Source: CAYJBH01 sp964368625 (GTDB lineage Bacteria > Bacillota > Clostridia > Oscillospirales > Ruminococcaceae). From it: a stretch of 64,000 nucleotides of DNA. Within the stretch, counting starts at the first letter, position 1, and each line of letters starts with the position of its first letter. Below the pieces are notes generated by a model. The model was not told the origin of the DNA. It saw only the letters and a list, made by a program, of their open reading frames with translations, and did not search any database. The translations under genes and the position numbers were made by a program. Where the stretch lies: positions 62,001-126,000 of the forward strand of contig CAYJBH010000002.1 in assembly GCA_964368625.1 (NCBI GenBank), given 5' to 3'. Shown in pieces: positions 32,581-41,019 of the stretch.

Positions 32581-33376
32581 ACAGGTACTCTGCTACTCCA
32601 CCTTCTAAACTCGACATTACCACCCGATCTGCATATTTTTTAATCTCGGCCGGTGCATCTGATGGGACAACTGCATATCCGGCACGCTTTAACGCAGGAA
32701 TATCGTTATAATAGTCTCCTATCATAACTGTATTATCAATATTTTTTTCCAATATTTTGGCTAATTCTTCAAGAGCAGTACCCTTTGTTACGCCCTCAGG
32801 AACAATTTCAATATTAACATTACTAGATTGAACTACATCTATTCCCAGATAGTCGCGTAACTTTATGTACTCCAACATATTTTTTGCTGTTTCGTTATCG
32901 GGGCAAACAAGCAGCGATTTGTACCAACGATGCTTAATTGTAGTTTCATCTGCAATTATAAAACCATAGCCCTCATTATCAAAGTGATCATATAATGATT
33001 TTGTTGGGTTGGTTACATAAGCACGATGATTCTCTGACATAATAAGTGCCCCTACGGTCGGAAAATTTTTTCGTAGATCTCCCAATGCTCGAACCACCTC
33101 TGTCTTCGGCAAAAATCTATCATAGATAGAACGTTCGTTGGCATAATCATAAATTGCAGCACCGTTATATACGATAACAGGATATGTTAATCCCAGCTCG
33201 TTTACAAATCGCCGTGTTGAATCAACATTTCTACCGGTCGCTATGGTGAAACATCCTCCAAGCATATTATATAGTTTAACAACATCTCCACTACAACCGG
33301 TTAAACCTCCTCCGGTTGTAATTAATGTACCATCTAAATCAGAAACTACTAATAAATCCTTTATCCTTTTTTTCAT
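32555..33376 (-). CDS. HAD-superfamily Cof-type phosphatase
   Basis: A 273-residue hydrolase of the Cof/IIB group, whose members dephosphorylate sugar phosphates, FMN or PLP. Motif I DLDGTL (nucleophile D13, D15), motif II in FTIATGRN, a Lys in the LEIV/EGVTKG region and motif IV GDYYNDIPAL are all present with a C2 cap between. The start overlaps the stop of the pseudouridine synthase gene (ATGA); the end overlaps comEA by 26 bp. Substrate cannot be predicted. Confidence 0.88.
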   Translation of the reverse strand: MKKRIKDLLVVSDLDGTLITTGGGLTGCSGDVVKLYNMLGGCFTIATGRNVDSTRRFVNELGLTYPVIVYNGAAIYDYANERSIYDRFLPKTEVVRALGDLRKNFPTVGALIMSENHRAYVTNPTKSLYDHFDNEGYGFIIADETTIKHRWYKSLLVCPDNETAKNMLEYIKLRDYLGIDVVQSSNVNIEIVPEGVTKGTALEELAKILEKNIDNTVMIGDYYNDIPALKRAGYAVVPSDAPAEIKKYADRVVMSSLEGGVAEYLYDVIRDYT

Positions 33377-34281
33377 ACATCAATTTTTCCTATAAAATCA
33401 TTAAAGTACTCCGGTAGGTCTGTATCAAAACTCATAACTGCACCGGTTCTTGGATGAATAAACTCAATACTCTTTGCATGAAGGCATTGCCCATTAAGCT
33501 TTGGGTTAGATTTTTCACCATAAACGCTATCACCTGCCACCGGATGACCTATACTTTGCATATGAACTCTAATCTGATGTGTTCTGCCGGTTTTTAACCT
33601 TAATCTCAAATAGCTAAAGCGAAAATATCTTTGTAGAACTTCATAATATGTTGTAGCTTCCCTGCCTGAGGGATTAATAGCCATTCGAAGCCTATTATTT
33701 TTATCCCTAGCTATCGCTGCATTTATCTCCCCTTCTTCATGCTTAACAATACCCTTTACTATAGCATGATAACAACGTCGTATATTATGGCTGGAGAGTT
33801 GTTCTGATAGAGCTACATGTGTAAAATCGTTCTTAGCTACAACTAAAAGACCGCTAGTGTCTTTATCTATACGGTGAACTATGCCCGGTCTTTGAACACC
33901 TCCAACCCCAGAAAGGCTTTCTCCACAGTGATATAGCAATGCATTAACAAGGGTAGAATCCGGATTTCCGGCACCGGGATGAACCACCATTCCTTTTTCT
34001 TTATTTACTACTATTAAATCATCATCTTCATAAACAATGTTAAGGGGAATTTGTTGTGGTAATGCTGTTGCACTAATTGGATCAGGAAGATTTACCTCTA
34101 CTATGTCTCCCAATATAAGAAGATAATTCTTTTTCATCTTCCTACCAGACACAAGAACATCCCCCTGCTCAATCAACCTTGCGGCAGCCGAACGGGAGAT
34201 GTCTTCGCATAAACCGGAAACTAAGACATCTAATCTCTGTCCTACCCCTGTTTCAATAACCGTGTGATCAACTCTGTTCAA
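33373..34281 (-). CDS. RluD-like 23S rRNA pseudouridine synthase
   Basis: A 302-residue enzyme with an S4 RNA-binding domain (about 14-60) followed by a catalytic domain containing VVNKEKGMVVHPG, the catalytic HRIDKDTSGLLVVAK block (D139) and KTGRTHQIRVHMQSIGHPV. Sequence and position next to lspA match the RluD/YlyB group, which in Bacillus also follows lspA. The start is TTG 34281 behind AAAAAGGAGAAAG, overlapping the lspA stop; no ATG fits. Downstream it shares ATGA with the HAD gene. Confidence 0.92.
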   Translation of the reverse strand: MNRVDHTVIETGVGQRLDVLVSGLCEDISRSAAARLIEQGDVLVSGRKMKKNYLLILGDIVEVNLPDPISATALPQQIPLNIVYEDDDLIVVNKEKGMVVHPGAGNPDSTLVNALLYHCGESLSGVGGVQRPGIVHRIDKDTSGLLVVAKNDFTHVALSEQLSSHNIRRCYHAIVKGIVKHEEGEINAAIARDKNNRLRMAINPSGREATTYYEVLQRYFRFSYLRLRLKTGRTHQIRVHMQSIGHPVAGDSVYGEKSNPKLNGQCLHAKSIEFIHPRTGAVMSFDTDLPEYFNDFIGKIDV

Positions 34282-34750
34282 CTTTCTCCTTTTTCACCTT
34301 TATTTCGGATACTATCATATAAACTGCATAAAGTGCAACACCGATGGTTATATAACAATCGGCAACATTAAACACAGCAAAATCAATAAAGGTAAAGTTA
34401 AAAAAGTCAACAACATGTCCGTATAGAATTCTATCTATAAGATTACCTAATCCACCGGAGATTATCATAAGAAAAAACACATCGTAATATCCTCCACCTA
34501 GTTTACCCATAAACAAAAGTACGATTAAAACAAAAACCGTTACTAGTGGAAGTACTACTACCATAAACCACGATCCTGAAAACATGCTAAACGCAACCCC
34601 TTCATTTAACACATAGACCAACTCCAGCCCAGGTATAAAAGAGGAGTGGCCTATGGGTTTTAAATAGGTTGTAGCCAGCTGCTTTGTTATAAAGTCGATA
34701 GCTATTAAAATTATCATTACCAGAGGATACAAAATAAATTTTTTTTTCAT
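34268..34750 (-). CDS. lspA: Lipoprotein signal peptidase (signal peptidase II)
   Basis: A 160-residue aspartyl protease with four membrane helices that cleaves prolipoproteins before the lipidated Cys; the window encodes at least two lipoproteins it could serve (23052-23525, 23590-24201). The catalytic aspartates are visible as D115 in HVVDFFNF and D131 in FNVADCYI, with NLIDRI before them and VLNEGVAFS near residue 47-55. GGAAAG precedes ATG 34750. It lies 27 bp after divIVA and overlaps the pseudouridine synthase gene by 14 bp. Confidence 0.97.
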   Translation of the reverse strand: MKKKFILYPLVMIILIAIDFITKQLATTYLKPIGHSSFIPGLELVYVLNEGVAFSMFSGSWFMVVVLPLVTVFVLIVLLFMGKLGGGYYDVFFLMIISGGLGNLIDRILYGHVVDFFNFTFIDFAVFNVADCYITIGVALYAVYMIVSEIKVKKEKVEQS

Positions 34751-34777
34751 AACTTTCCAAATGATTTAGCACACTGT

Positions 34778-35767
34778 TTAATCTAGTTCAAAATTATCAT
34801 AATGATCAAACAATGAAACTCTTCCGGTTGGAACAGGCGCTTTTGACCTTTGTTCCTCTATTGCCGCCTTATGTGACAAGGACTCGTTTGTTTCCTGTTG
34901 CTCCTCTTCTGTTACAAGCGGTATAATCGGTCCTATTTCACTTGTGGCAAATGCTGCATTTCTTTTTGCTACTGCTAACTCTTTTTCCTCCTGAGTAAGC
35001 TCTGAGGTGGCCTCACGAGGTCTATATGACTGCTCAAAACCGTAAGCTGCCGATGTCTGTTGTTGCTGTTGATTATCGTCGGTCATCATGGCGGCTAATG
35101 GATCTATTTGCGGTTGAGGTTGTTGAGACTGTTGTGCAACAGTAATTGGCACGGGAGCCGGTTCTACATCCGGAGATAGCATTGGTGCTACAGGCGGAGT
35201 AAACATTTCCTCACGAGGCTCGGTAAGGGTTGGCGCAGCCTCCTGCATGTCTGCTTTTTGACGCTCATTAAAGTCTTTGTCAATCTTTTCAAAATAGTTA
35301 ACAGGAATATGCTCTTCCTTCTCATCTACCGGAAGATTGCTAAGTAACTCAATATGTTTTTTATAGGCATCAATAACATTTGAGCGGAATATCGATACCT
35401 CCTGCTGCATGCGAGTTAATCTAATATGTTCGGCATGAACCTTTTCCATAGCAATATCAAAGTCACGATCGGCCTTCACCTTCGCTTCTTTTAAAATATG
35501 TTCAGCCTTTTGGTTAGCTTCACGTATAACACTTTCACCAAGACGCTGGGCGTTAATAAGGGCAGCTTTTAGAGCTTCCTCATCATTACGGTACCCCTCA
35601 ATGCTGTCGGCAAGTATATACACTTTGTTTTCAAGCTCTTTGTTTTCCTCCATTAATTTTTCAAGCTGCTGGGCAACCTGAACAATGAAGTCATCTACGT
35701 CCTCCGGACGGTACCCTCTGACAATTCTATCAAAAGTTACAGATTTTATCTGTTCTAAGCTAAGCAT
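34778..35767 (-). CDS. divIVA: DivIVA-domain cell-division/polarity protein
   Basis: A 329-residue cytosolic coiled-coil protein that binds negatively curved membrane at septa and poles. The N-terminal lipid-binding part LSLEQIKSVTFDRIVRGYR and the following DVDDFIVQVAQQLEKLMEEN are canonical, and the coiled coil continues to about residue 150. The rest is a long disordered tail rich in Gln, Pro and Glu, with a QQQQQ run near residue 235 and a short conserved-looking end SLFDHYDNFEL. The tail makes it longer than Bacillus DivIVA. AAAGGAG precedes ATG 35767 at 10 nt. Its neighbours sepF and lspA are as in the ylm/div clusters. Confidence 0.93.
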   Translation of the reverse strand: MLSLEQIKSVTFDRIVRGYRPEDVDDFIVQVAQQLEKLMEENKELENKVYILADSIEGYRNDEEALKAALINAQRLGESVIREANQKAEHILKEAKVKADRDFDIAMEKVHAEHIRLTRMQQEVSIFRSNVIDAYKKHIELLSNLPVDEKEEHIPVNYFEKIDKDFNERQKADMQEAAPTLTEPREEMFTPPVAPMLSPDVEPAPVPITVAQQSQQPQPQIDPLAAMMTDDNQQQQQTSAAYGFEQSYRPREATSELTQEEKELAVAKRNAAFATSEIGPIIPLVTEEEQQETNESLSHKAAIEEQRSKAPVPTGRVSLFDHYDNFELD

Positions 35768-35826
35768 CTAATAACCGCTCCTTTCTGCCTGTCTCTAACG
35801 CCATTACATTCCATAACGTAAAATTA

Positions 35827-36270
35827 TTAGTTAAAATATAATCCGTTATTTTCAAGTTCACCCAGTATATTATTATCCATAAAGTCTACATTGTAAGGTG
35901 TGATAATAAATGTAGCGTTTGCTACAAGCTGAATATTACCTTTGTTTGCATAGGCAACACCTGTTAGGAAGTCAATAAGTCGACGACTAACCTCTTTAGG
36001 AGCCGACTCAAGGTTAAGAACAACCGTACGTTTCGCATTAAGATGATCGGCTACTGCAGGTGCATCATCAAACTTTTCGGGCTTTGCCAATACAACCTGT
36101 AGCTGAGTTGTTGCATTGATATTAACCACCTTGCTACGTTTTGCGCTTTCATATTGCGGTTTTTCATCTTCATAATTTTTAGGATGATTGGCCACGAACT
36201 CCATATCATCATTATACTCATCATCAATCGGCACACCCATCATGTCCTTAAACTTGTCAAATAATCCCAT
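35827..36270 (-). CDS. sepF: Cell division protein SepF
   Basis: A 147-residue FtsZ-bundling and membrane-anchoring protein. It begins with the amphipathic membrane helix GLFDKFKDMMGV, then an acidic linker, then the SepF core with TVVLNLESAPKEVSRRLIDF and the GVAYANKGNIQLVANATFIITP block. CAGGAGAT precedes ATG 36270. It lies 17 bp after the yggS-like gene and 59 bp before divIVA, reproducing the Firmicutes order ylmE-sepF-divIVA without ylmG or ylmH. Confidence 0.97.
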   Translation of the reverse strand: MGLFDKFKDMMGVPIDDEYNDDMEFVANHPKNYEDEKPQYESAKRSKVVNINATTQLQVVLAKPEKFDDAPAVADHLNAKRTVVLNLESAPKEVSRRLIDFLTGVAYANKGNIQLVANATFIITPYNVDFMDNNILGELENNGLYFN

Positions 36271-36287
36271 TGTTATCTCCTGTTTTT

Positions 36288-36989
36288 CTAACTTCTGCTT
36301 CCAAAAATAGCACTTCCTATTCTCACAAGATTAGCGCCATGTTCTATTGCTAATTCGTAATCTTCCGACATTCCCATAGATAATATATCAATATTATTTA
36401 TATTATGCCTCTTTTTTCCCTTAATGTCAATATATAGATTGAACATATCCATAAAAAATTTTTTCTCAGTACCTGTTGAGGTGTATGGAGGTATACACAT
36501 TATACCTCTAAGTCGTAAAAGATTACACTCCGATAGATAATCAACAAGTTCAAAAACATCTTCGGTAAAGACTCCGGTTTTATTTGATTCCCTTCCAATA
36601 TTAACCTCAATTAACACGTCAAGGGTTTGGTTGGTTTTCATTAGCTCCTTTTGCAATTTATCGGCAAGGTTCTTACTATCCAGCGTCTGCAACATGGTTA
36701 TATGAGGTAACAATGCTTTTATCTTGTTACTTTGCAGATGTCCAATCATATGCAATTCTCTACAGTTAATTTGCGGCGCTTTAAGCGTTAACTCGTTTAC
36801 ATAATTTTCTCCAATTATGTCTACACCAAATTCTATTGCCTTGTTAATTGCAGCTACCGGAACCTTTTTGGTAACCGCAAGCAGTCTTATATCTTCACGT
36901 TTCCGGCCAGATCTTTCTGCTGCTGATGTAATTCTCTCCTCAATTTGCTTTAGGTTTTCAACAACATAATTATAAGAATTTTCCGTCAT
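36288..36989 (-). CDS. YggS/YlmE-family pyridoxal phosphate homeostasis protein
   Basis: A 233-residue fold-III PLP-binding protein thought to buffer PLP and affect amino-acid and B6 pools. Signatures: LLAVTKKVP with the PLP Lys at about residue 41, ENYVNEL, HMIGHLQSNK, and at the end LSMGMSEDYELAIEHGANLVRIGSAIFG. ATG 36989 sits 8 nt after AAGGAAGG; the longer frame to 37013 overlaps the preceding gene and has no RBS. It is the usual gene before sepF. Confidence 0.95.
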   Translation of the reverse strand: MTENSYNYVVENLKQIEERITSAAERSGRKREDIRLLAVTKKVPVAAINKAIEFGVDIIGENYVNELTLKAPQINCRELHMIGHLQSNKIKALLPHITMLQTLDSKNLADKLQKELMKTNQTLDVLIEVNIGRESNKTGVFTEDVFELVDYLSECNLLRLRGIMCIPPYTSTGTEKKFFMDMFNLYIDIKGKKRHNINNIDILSMGMSEDYELAIEHGANLVRIGSAIFGSRS

Positions 36990-38205
36990 ATAAATTCCTT
37001 CCTTCAACAACAATTACATCGTATAACTTGACTTCATTTTCCTCATCATTTTCAAATGGAAGTATCATATACTCATCATTTTCAAACAATGGAGCTATCT
37101 TCTTAAACTGAATTAGGTTACCAAACTGAACAAAAACTCCTTTTTCACCATCAATGATTCTAAGAGCATCACGACTAACCATTATACCACTAAAGTTTCT
37201 AATTAATATCTCACTGTCGGTTAACCTTAAAGTAGAAACATCCTGCGTTAAGGTCTCACATCTAAACTGTAGTAAAACCTGACCGCTCTCATCAGGTTCA
37301 TCCATCCGAACAAGCTCTACCGGAACTGCCTGTGAACCGGTATCTGCAAATGAGATTTCATAGTTTCCACCTAATCTTAGTCTCCCACTGTCTACCTCGG
37401 AAATCAAGCAGTAGTAATCCCATCGGTAATCTAATACTATTTTCCCAACTAAATCTTCCTGTATCGACATATCCTTGGCAAGCTCTATCTCCTTAGCTAA
37501 TTGCTCTGATGTCCATTGAGCCGCTATGGTACTACTGTAAAGAATCTCTCCTCCGTCGGTATTTCTAAAAAAGTAACCAACCTCAGGAGAAGTAATAACA
37601 CTATTGGGGATTGTTTGACTAGATAATGCGCTAACGGTAGACTGTGCCTCTGCAAGAGCCGGCGAAACATCGCAGGATACACCCATAGCCAGCTGCATTT
37701 TGTTATAGTTTAATAACAGCTCATTTTTATGATCATGAATACCTGTGAGATCCCCACCATTTACTACATCTAGTAACTCATAATATGCGTCTAGTTGTTG
37801 CTTTGCTATATTAGATATATCGCCTGTAATATTATCTGCAGTAATCTCAGAGTCCATTAGCACCTTCAGTTCAGCCTGCTCGCGAACCAGCCTTACGTTA
37901 TCCTGAGCGGTATCGATATCGGTATATACATAAGCAATCTCGCTCTCCTTGCTGATTCGTTCACCCTCAACCGGAATATATCTTAACACCCCTTGAGCAT
38001 CCGATTCTATCAGCATTTCGTCCCTTACCGCAATACCTACAGTTGATATACTCTCGCTTAGCTCATATTCAACCGCAATCTGGGTAATGTAGTTGTTCTG
38101 AAAGGCTAAAAAAACCTGTACTGATAGGTACACAACAGGAATAAGGAATAGCAAAAACATTCCTTTTTTTAGGTATTTAAATAATCTGACTTTAAATAAC
38201 CTCAA
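36970..38205 (-). CDS. HlyD-family-like membrane protein of the sepF cluster
   Basis: A 411-residue protein with an N-terminal Lys/Arg-rich tail, one membrane helix (about 13-33) and a large outer part. The segment after the helix (ESISTVGIAVRDEMLI, GVLRYIPVEGERISKESEIAYVY) reads like the split barrel-sandwich/biotinyl-lipoyl half of HlyD proteins, followed by a helical hairpin (about 105-190) and beta-rich domains. No partner exporter genes are next to it. Homologues sit between miaA/mutL and yggS/sepF genes in related bacteria (recollection), suggesting a division or wall role rather than export. The TTG start overlaps the miaA stop (TTGA), 9 nt after GGAGGA. Confidence 0.7.
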   Translation of the reverse strand: MRLFKVRLFKYLKKGMFLLFLIPVVYLSVQVFLAFQNNYITQIAVEYELSESISTVGIAVRDEMLIESDAQGVLRYIPVEGERISKESEIAYVYTDIDTAQDNVRLVREQAELKVLMDSEITADNITGDISNIAKQQLDAYYELLDVVNGGDLTGIHDHKNELLLNYNKMQLAMGVSCDVSPALAEAQSTVSALSSQTIPNSVITSPEVGYFFRNTDGGEILYSSTIAAQWTSEQLAKEIELAKDMSIQEDLVGKIVLDYRWDYYCLISEVDSGRLRLGGNYEISFADTGSQAVPVELVRMDEPDESGQVLLQFRCETLTQDVSTLRLTDSEILIRNFSGIMVSRDALRIIDGEKGVFVQFGNLIQFKKIAPLFENDEYMILPFENDEENEVKLYDVIVVEGRNLYDGKFL

Positions 38206-39137
38206 TTATAAAATTCCTCCAGTAGTGACGCAATTTTAAGTTTTGCTTCCTCTTTATATGCCTCAATGTTTAATGAATCTGAATATCTATTAAACCAACT
38301 CATCTGTCGCTTGGCATAGTTTCGTGTGGCCTGTTTAAGTTTTTGAATCCCATCGTCAAAACTACCTCTACCCTCTATATAATTAAATAGTTCTTTATAT
38401 CCGATAGCTGCTGCTGCAGTTCTAAATTCTGTTCTATTCTTATAAACATACCGAGCCTCTTCAAGCAAGCCATCGTCCTTCATTTTATCAACCCTTCTAT
38501 TTATGGCATCATAAAGTTCATGGCGTTGCGGGTAATGGCAATGGAATAACAGTCTTTGAAAAGGTGGTTGTTCCGGCATTGCTTCATCCCCTATCACCGA
38601 GAAAGGTTTTCCGGTTATCTCGCAAACATACAAAGCTCTTATAATGCGTTTGCGATTGTTTGGATGAATTTTTTCTGCCGCTACAGCATCAATATTTAAT
38701 AGCCTTTCGTACAAATTTTCTGTATCAATTTTATTGAGCTGTAAAAGCACTTCGGGGCGATCTTTGCTTTCTAAAAACTCTCTTCCGTCGCATAGTGCAT
38801 CAATATAAAGACCGGTTCCTCCACAGACTATAACCCTCTTACCTCTACTTAAAATATCTTCAACTATTGGTCTTGCCAGCTTAACATAATCTGCAACGCT
38901 AAAACTCTCCCAAGGCTCTGCTATATCCAGCATATGATGGATAACTCCTTCAGTCTCACTCTCGGTAACCTTTGCGGTAGCTACATTTAAACCTTTATAT
39001 ATCTGCATCGAATCGGCCGATATTACCTCTGCATCTATAAGCTTTGCTGCTGTAACAGCTAAGCTGGATTTGCCGGTAGCCGTTGCCCCGCAGATAACCA
39101 CTATTTTTTTACTATGCTCTTCCAAATCTTTGTTCAA
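38202..39137 (-). CDS. miaA: tRNA dimethylallyltransferase
   Basis: A 311-residue enzyme that adds a dimethylallyl group to N6 of A37 in tRNAs reading U-starting codons. The P-loop GATATGKSS spans about 17-25. DAEVISADSMQIYKGLNVATAK and VVCGGTGLYIDAL-like blocks, RVIVCGGTGLY, and the C-terminal RNYAKRQMSWFNR are typical. TTG 39137 follows AGGAAGGAAC; the start overlaps mutL by 26 bp. Its product is the substrate of MiaB, encoded at 44114-45505, so both steps of ms2i6A37 formation are in one gene series. Confidence 0.97.
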   Translation of the reverse strand: MNKDLEEHSKKIVVICGATATGKSSLAVTAAKLIDAEVISADSMQIYKGLNVATAKVTESETEGVIHHMLDIAEPWESFSVADYVKLARPIVEDILSRGKRVIVCGGTGLYIDALCDGREFLESKDRPEVLLQLNKIDTENLYERLLNIDAVAAEKIHPNNRKRIIRALYVCEITGKPFSVIGDEAMPEQPPFQRLLFHCHYPQRHELYDAINRRVDKMKDDGLLEEARYVYKNRTEFRTAAAAIGYKELFNYIEGRGSFDDGIQKLKQATRNYAKRQMSWFNRYSDSLNIEAYKEEAKLKIASLLEEFYN

Positions 39138-41019
39138 GTTCCTTCCTGCTTAAGCTAATCATTACCGGTCTACCATGTGGACAACAGGCGGGAATTCCTC
39201 CACTATAGATTTCGTTTGCTAATGCCAACAACTCAATGTTGGTAAGTCTATCCCCTGCCTTTATTGCCGCCCTACATGCAACCGAATGATAAACCCACCG
39301 TGTTCTCTCATCCGGGGTTAAATTACCTGAATTAAGCCCGTTTGCAATTTCTTCAAGTAATTTTTCAGCATTATAGTTATCAATATCAGCCGGTAAAGAA
39401 TATAATCTTAATGAATTTCCACCAAAATCTTCTATCTCAATTCCAATAGACTTTAAATAGTCTGTTTCATCAAGTAAAATTGTTTTTAAATCAGAGTCTA
39501 TCTCAACCGTAATGGGTATCAATAACAATTGTTCATCAACTTCATTTGTTCGGTGTTTAATTAGCCGTTCATATATTATTCTCTCATGTGCTGCATGTTT
39601 GTCCATCAACACCATATTATTTTCTGTCTCTAAAATAATATAGGTAGAAAACAGCTCTCCTACCAAACGAATATTATGCTGTTGGCCATCAACTGTTAGC
39701 TGGCTAAACGAATCCTGTTCGGGTATTGCTGCATTAGCTCTATCCTCAGCTAATGTAAACTCTTGTTGTATAGTAATATTTTCAGCAACTTTTAACTCTT
39801 GTTTAACAGTTGTATTTTGAGGACTATAATCTTCGTTAAATTCTATGTTGATAGATCTTGGTGTTTGGCTATATATAAAATTATAGCTTGCTTTGGGAGA
39901 TTCTGCTATGTATTCTATCTTCTCGGTTTTATCTATATTTCTGCTAATATCAGCTTTATCGTAGCAAACCATATGTGGTGTCAGATTTGTTGGTTGTTGC
40001 TGTATCTCCGACTCAGTAGGTTCTAGCTGTGGCATAATAAACGCAGCCTTAACCGCTCGATAAATTGCTGAAAAAACCTTACGTTCCTCTGCAAATCTAA
40101 CCTCAATTTTAGCTGGATGAACGTTAATATCAACTAATTCGGTAGGCATGGTTAAAAAAATAAAAACAACAGGATGTTTTCCGTGCATAAAAAGCCCACT
40201 TACCGCCTGGTCAATAGCAGCATGAAATGACTTATTTTTTATATAGCGGCCATTAACATAAAAATACTGCATTGCTCTTGTAGCCTTAGCACCCTCGGAA
40301 CTACTTATAAAACCGCTTATCTCATACCCTTCTTCAGAATAATGCAACGGCTTCAAATATCGGTGTGCTTCCTTTGATACAAGTGCGTTAATAGCCAGTA
40401 ATCTATCCCCTCCAGCACGGCAATGTATTGCCTGTTGACCATCTCGGATAAGAGTAAAGTCTATATCTGGGTGCGCCAAAGCAATTTTTGTTACAACATC
40501 GACAACCGCATTACCTTCGGCAACGTCTTTTTTCAAAAACTTAAGCCTTGCAGGAGTATTATAAAACAATTTAGAAACGCTTATAGTTGTGCCTCTATCT
40601 CTACCGGCAGGAACTACTTCTTCGCCCAGACCTCCTATAATTGAATAAGAAAGCGCATATTCCGAATTTTCTACCTTAGATACTATTTTAAGATCTGAAA
40701 CTGCCGCTATAGAGGCTAACGCCTCCCCTCTAAAGCCCTTGGTAATAATTTTTTCAAGATCGGCATCTGATGAAATCTTGCTGGTAGCATGTGGCAAAAA
40801 AGCAGTTTTAATATATTCCGGCTCGATTCCACTTCCGTTATCCGAAACGCTAATATATTCCCTGCCGCCATTTTCTATCTCTATCTTTATCGATGTAGCG
40901 CCGGCATCTATAGAGTTTTCCACTAACTCTTTTACAACCGAGGCTGGTCTCTCAACTACTTCACCGGCCGCAATTTTATCCCTCAAAAGCGGTGGAAGTT
41001 CTCTTATAACACCACTCAA
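39112..41019 (-). CDS. mutL: DNA mismatch repair protein MutL (endonuclease type)
   Basis: A 635-residue matchmaker ATPase. The GHKL ATPase has ENSIDAGATSI, SDNGSGI and TKGFRGEALASI. After a variable Gln-rich linker (about 340-430), the C-terminal dimer/endonuclease domain carries DKHAAHERIIYE (canonical DQHAxxERxxYE) and CCPHGRP, so it should nick DNA as in bacteria without MutH. TTG 41019 overlaps the mutS stop (TTGA), with AAGAGG as RBS within mutS. It directly follows mutS in the usual operon. Confidence 0.97.
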   Translation of the reverse strand: MSGVIRELPPLLRDKIAAGEVVERPASVVKELVENSIDAGATSIKIEIENGGREYISVSDNGSGIEPEYIKTAFLPHATSKISSDADLEKIITKGFRGEALASIAAVSDLKIVSKVENSEYALSYSIIGGLGEEVVPAGRDRGTTISVSKLFYNTPARLKFLKKDVAEGNAVVDVVTKIALAHPDIDFTLIRDGQQAIHCRAGGDRLLAINALVSKEAHRYLKPLHYSEEGYEISGFISSSEGAKATRAMQYFYVNGRYIKNKSFHAAIDQAVSGLFMHGKHPVVFIFLTMPTELVDINVHPAKIEVRFAEERKVFSAIYRAVKAAFIMPQLEPTESEIQQQPTNLTPHMVCYDKADISRNIDKTEKIEYIAESPKASYNFIYSQTPRSINIEFNEDYSPQNTTVKQELKVAENITIQQEFTLAEDRANAAIPEQDSFSQLTVDGQQHNIRLVGELFSTYIILETENNMVLMDKHAAHERIIYERLIKHRTNEVDEQLLLIPITVEIDSDLKTILLDETDYLKSIGIEIEDFGGNSLRLYSLPADIDNYNAEKLLEEIANGLNSGNLTPDERTRWVYHSVACRAAIKAGDRLTNIELLALANEIYSGGIPACCPHGRPVMISLSRKELEQRFGRA

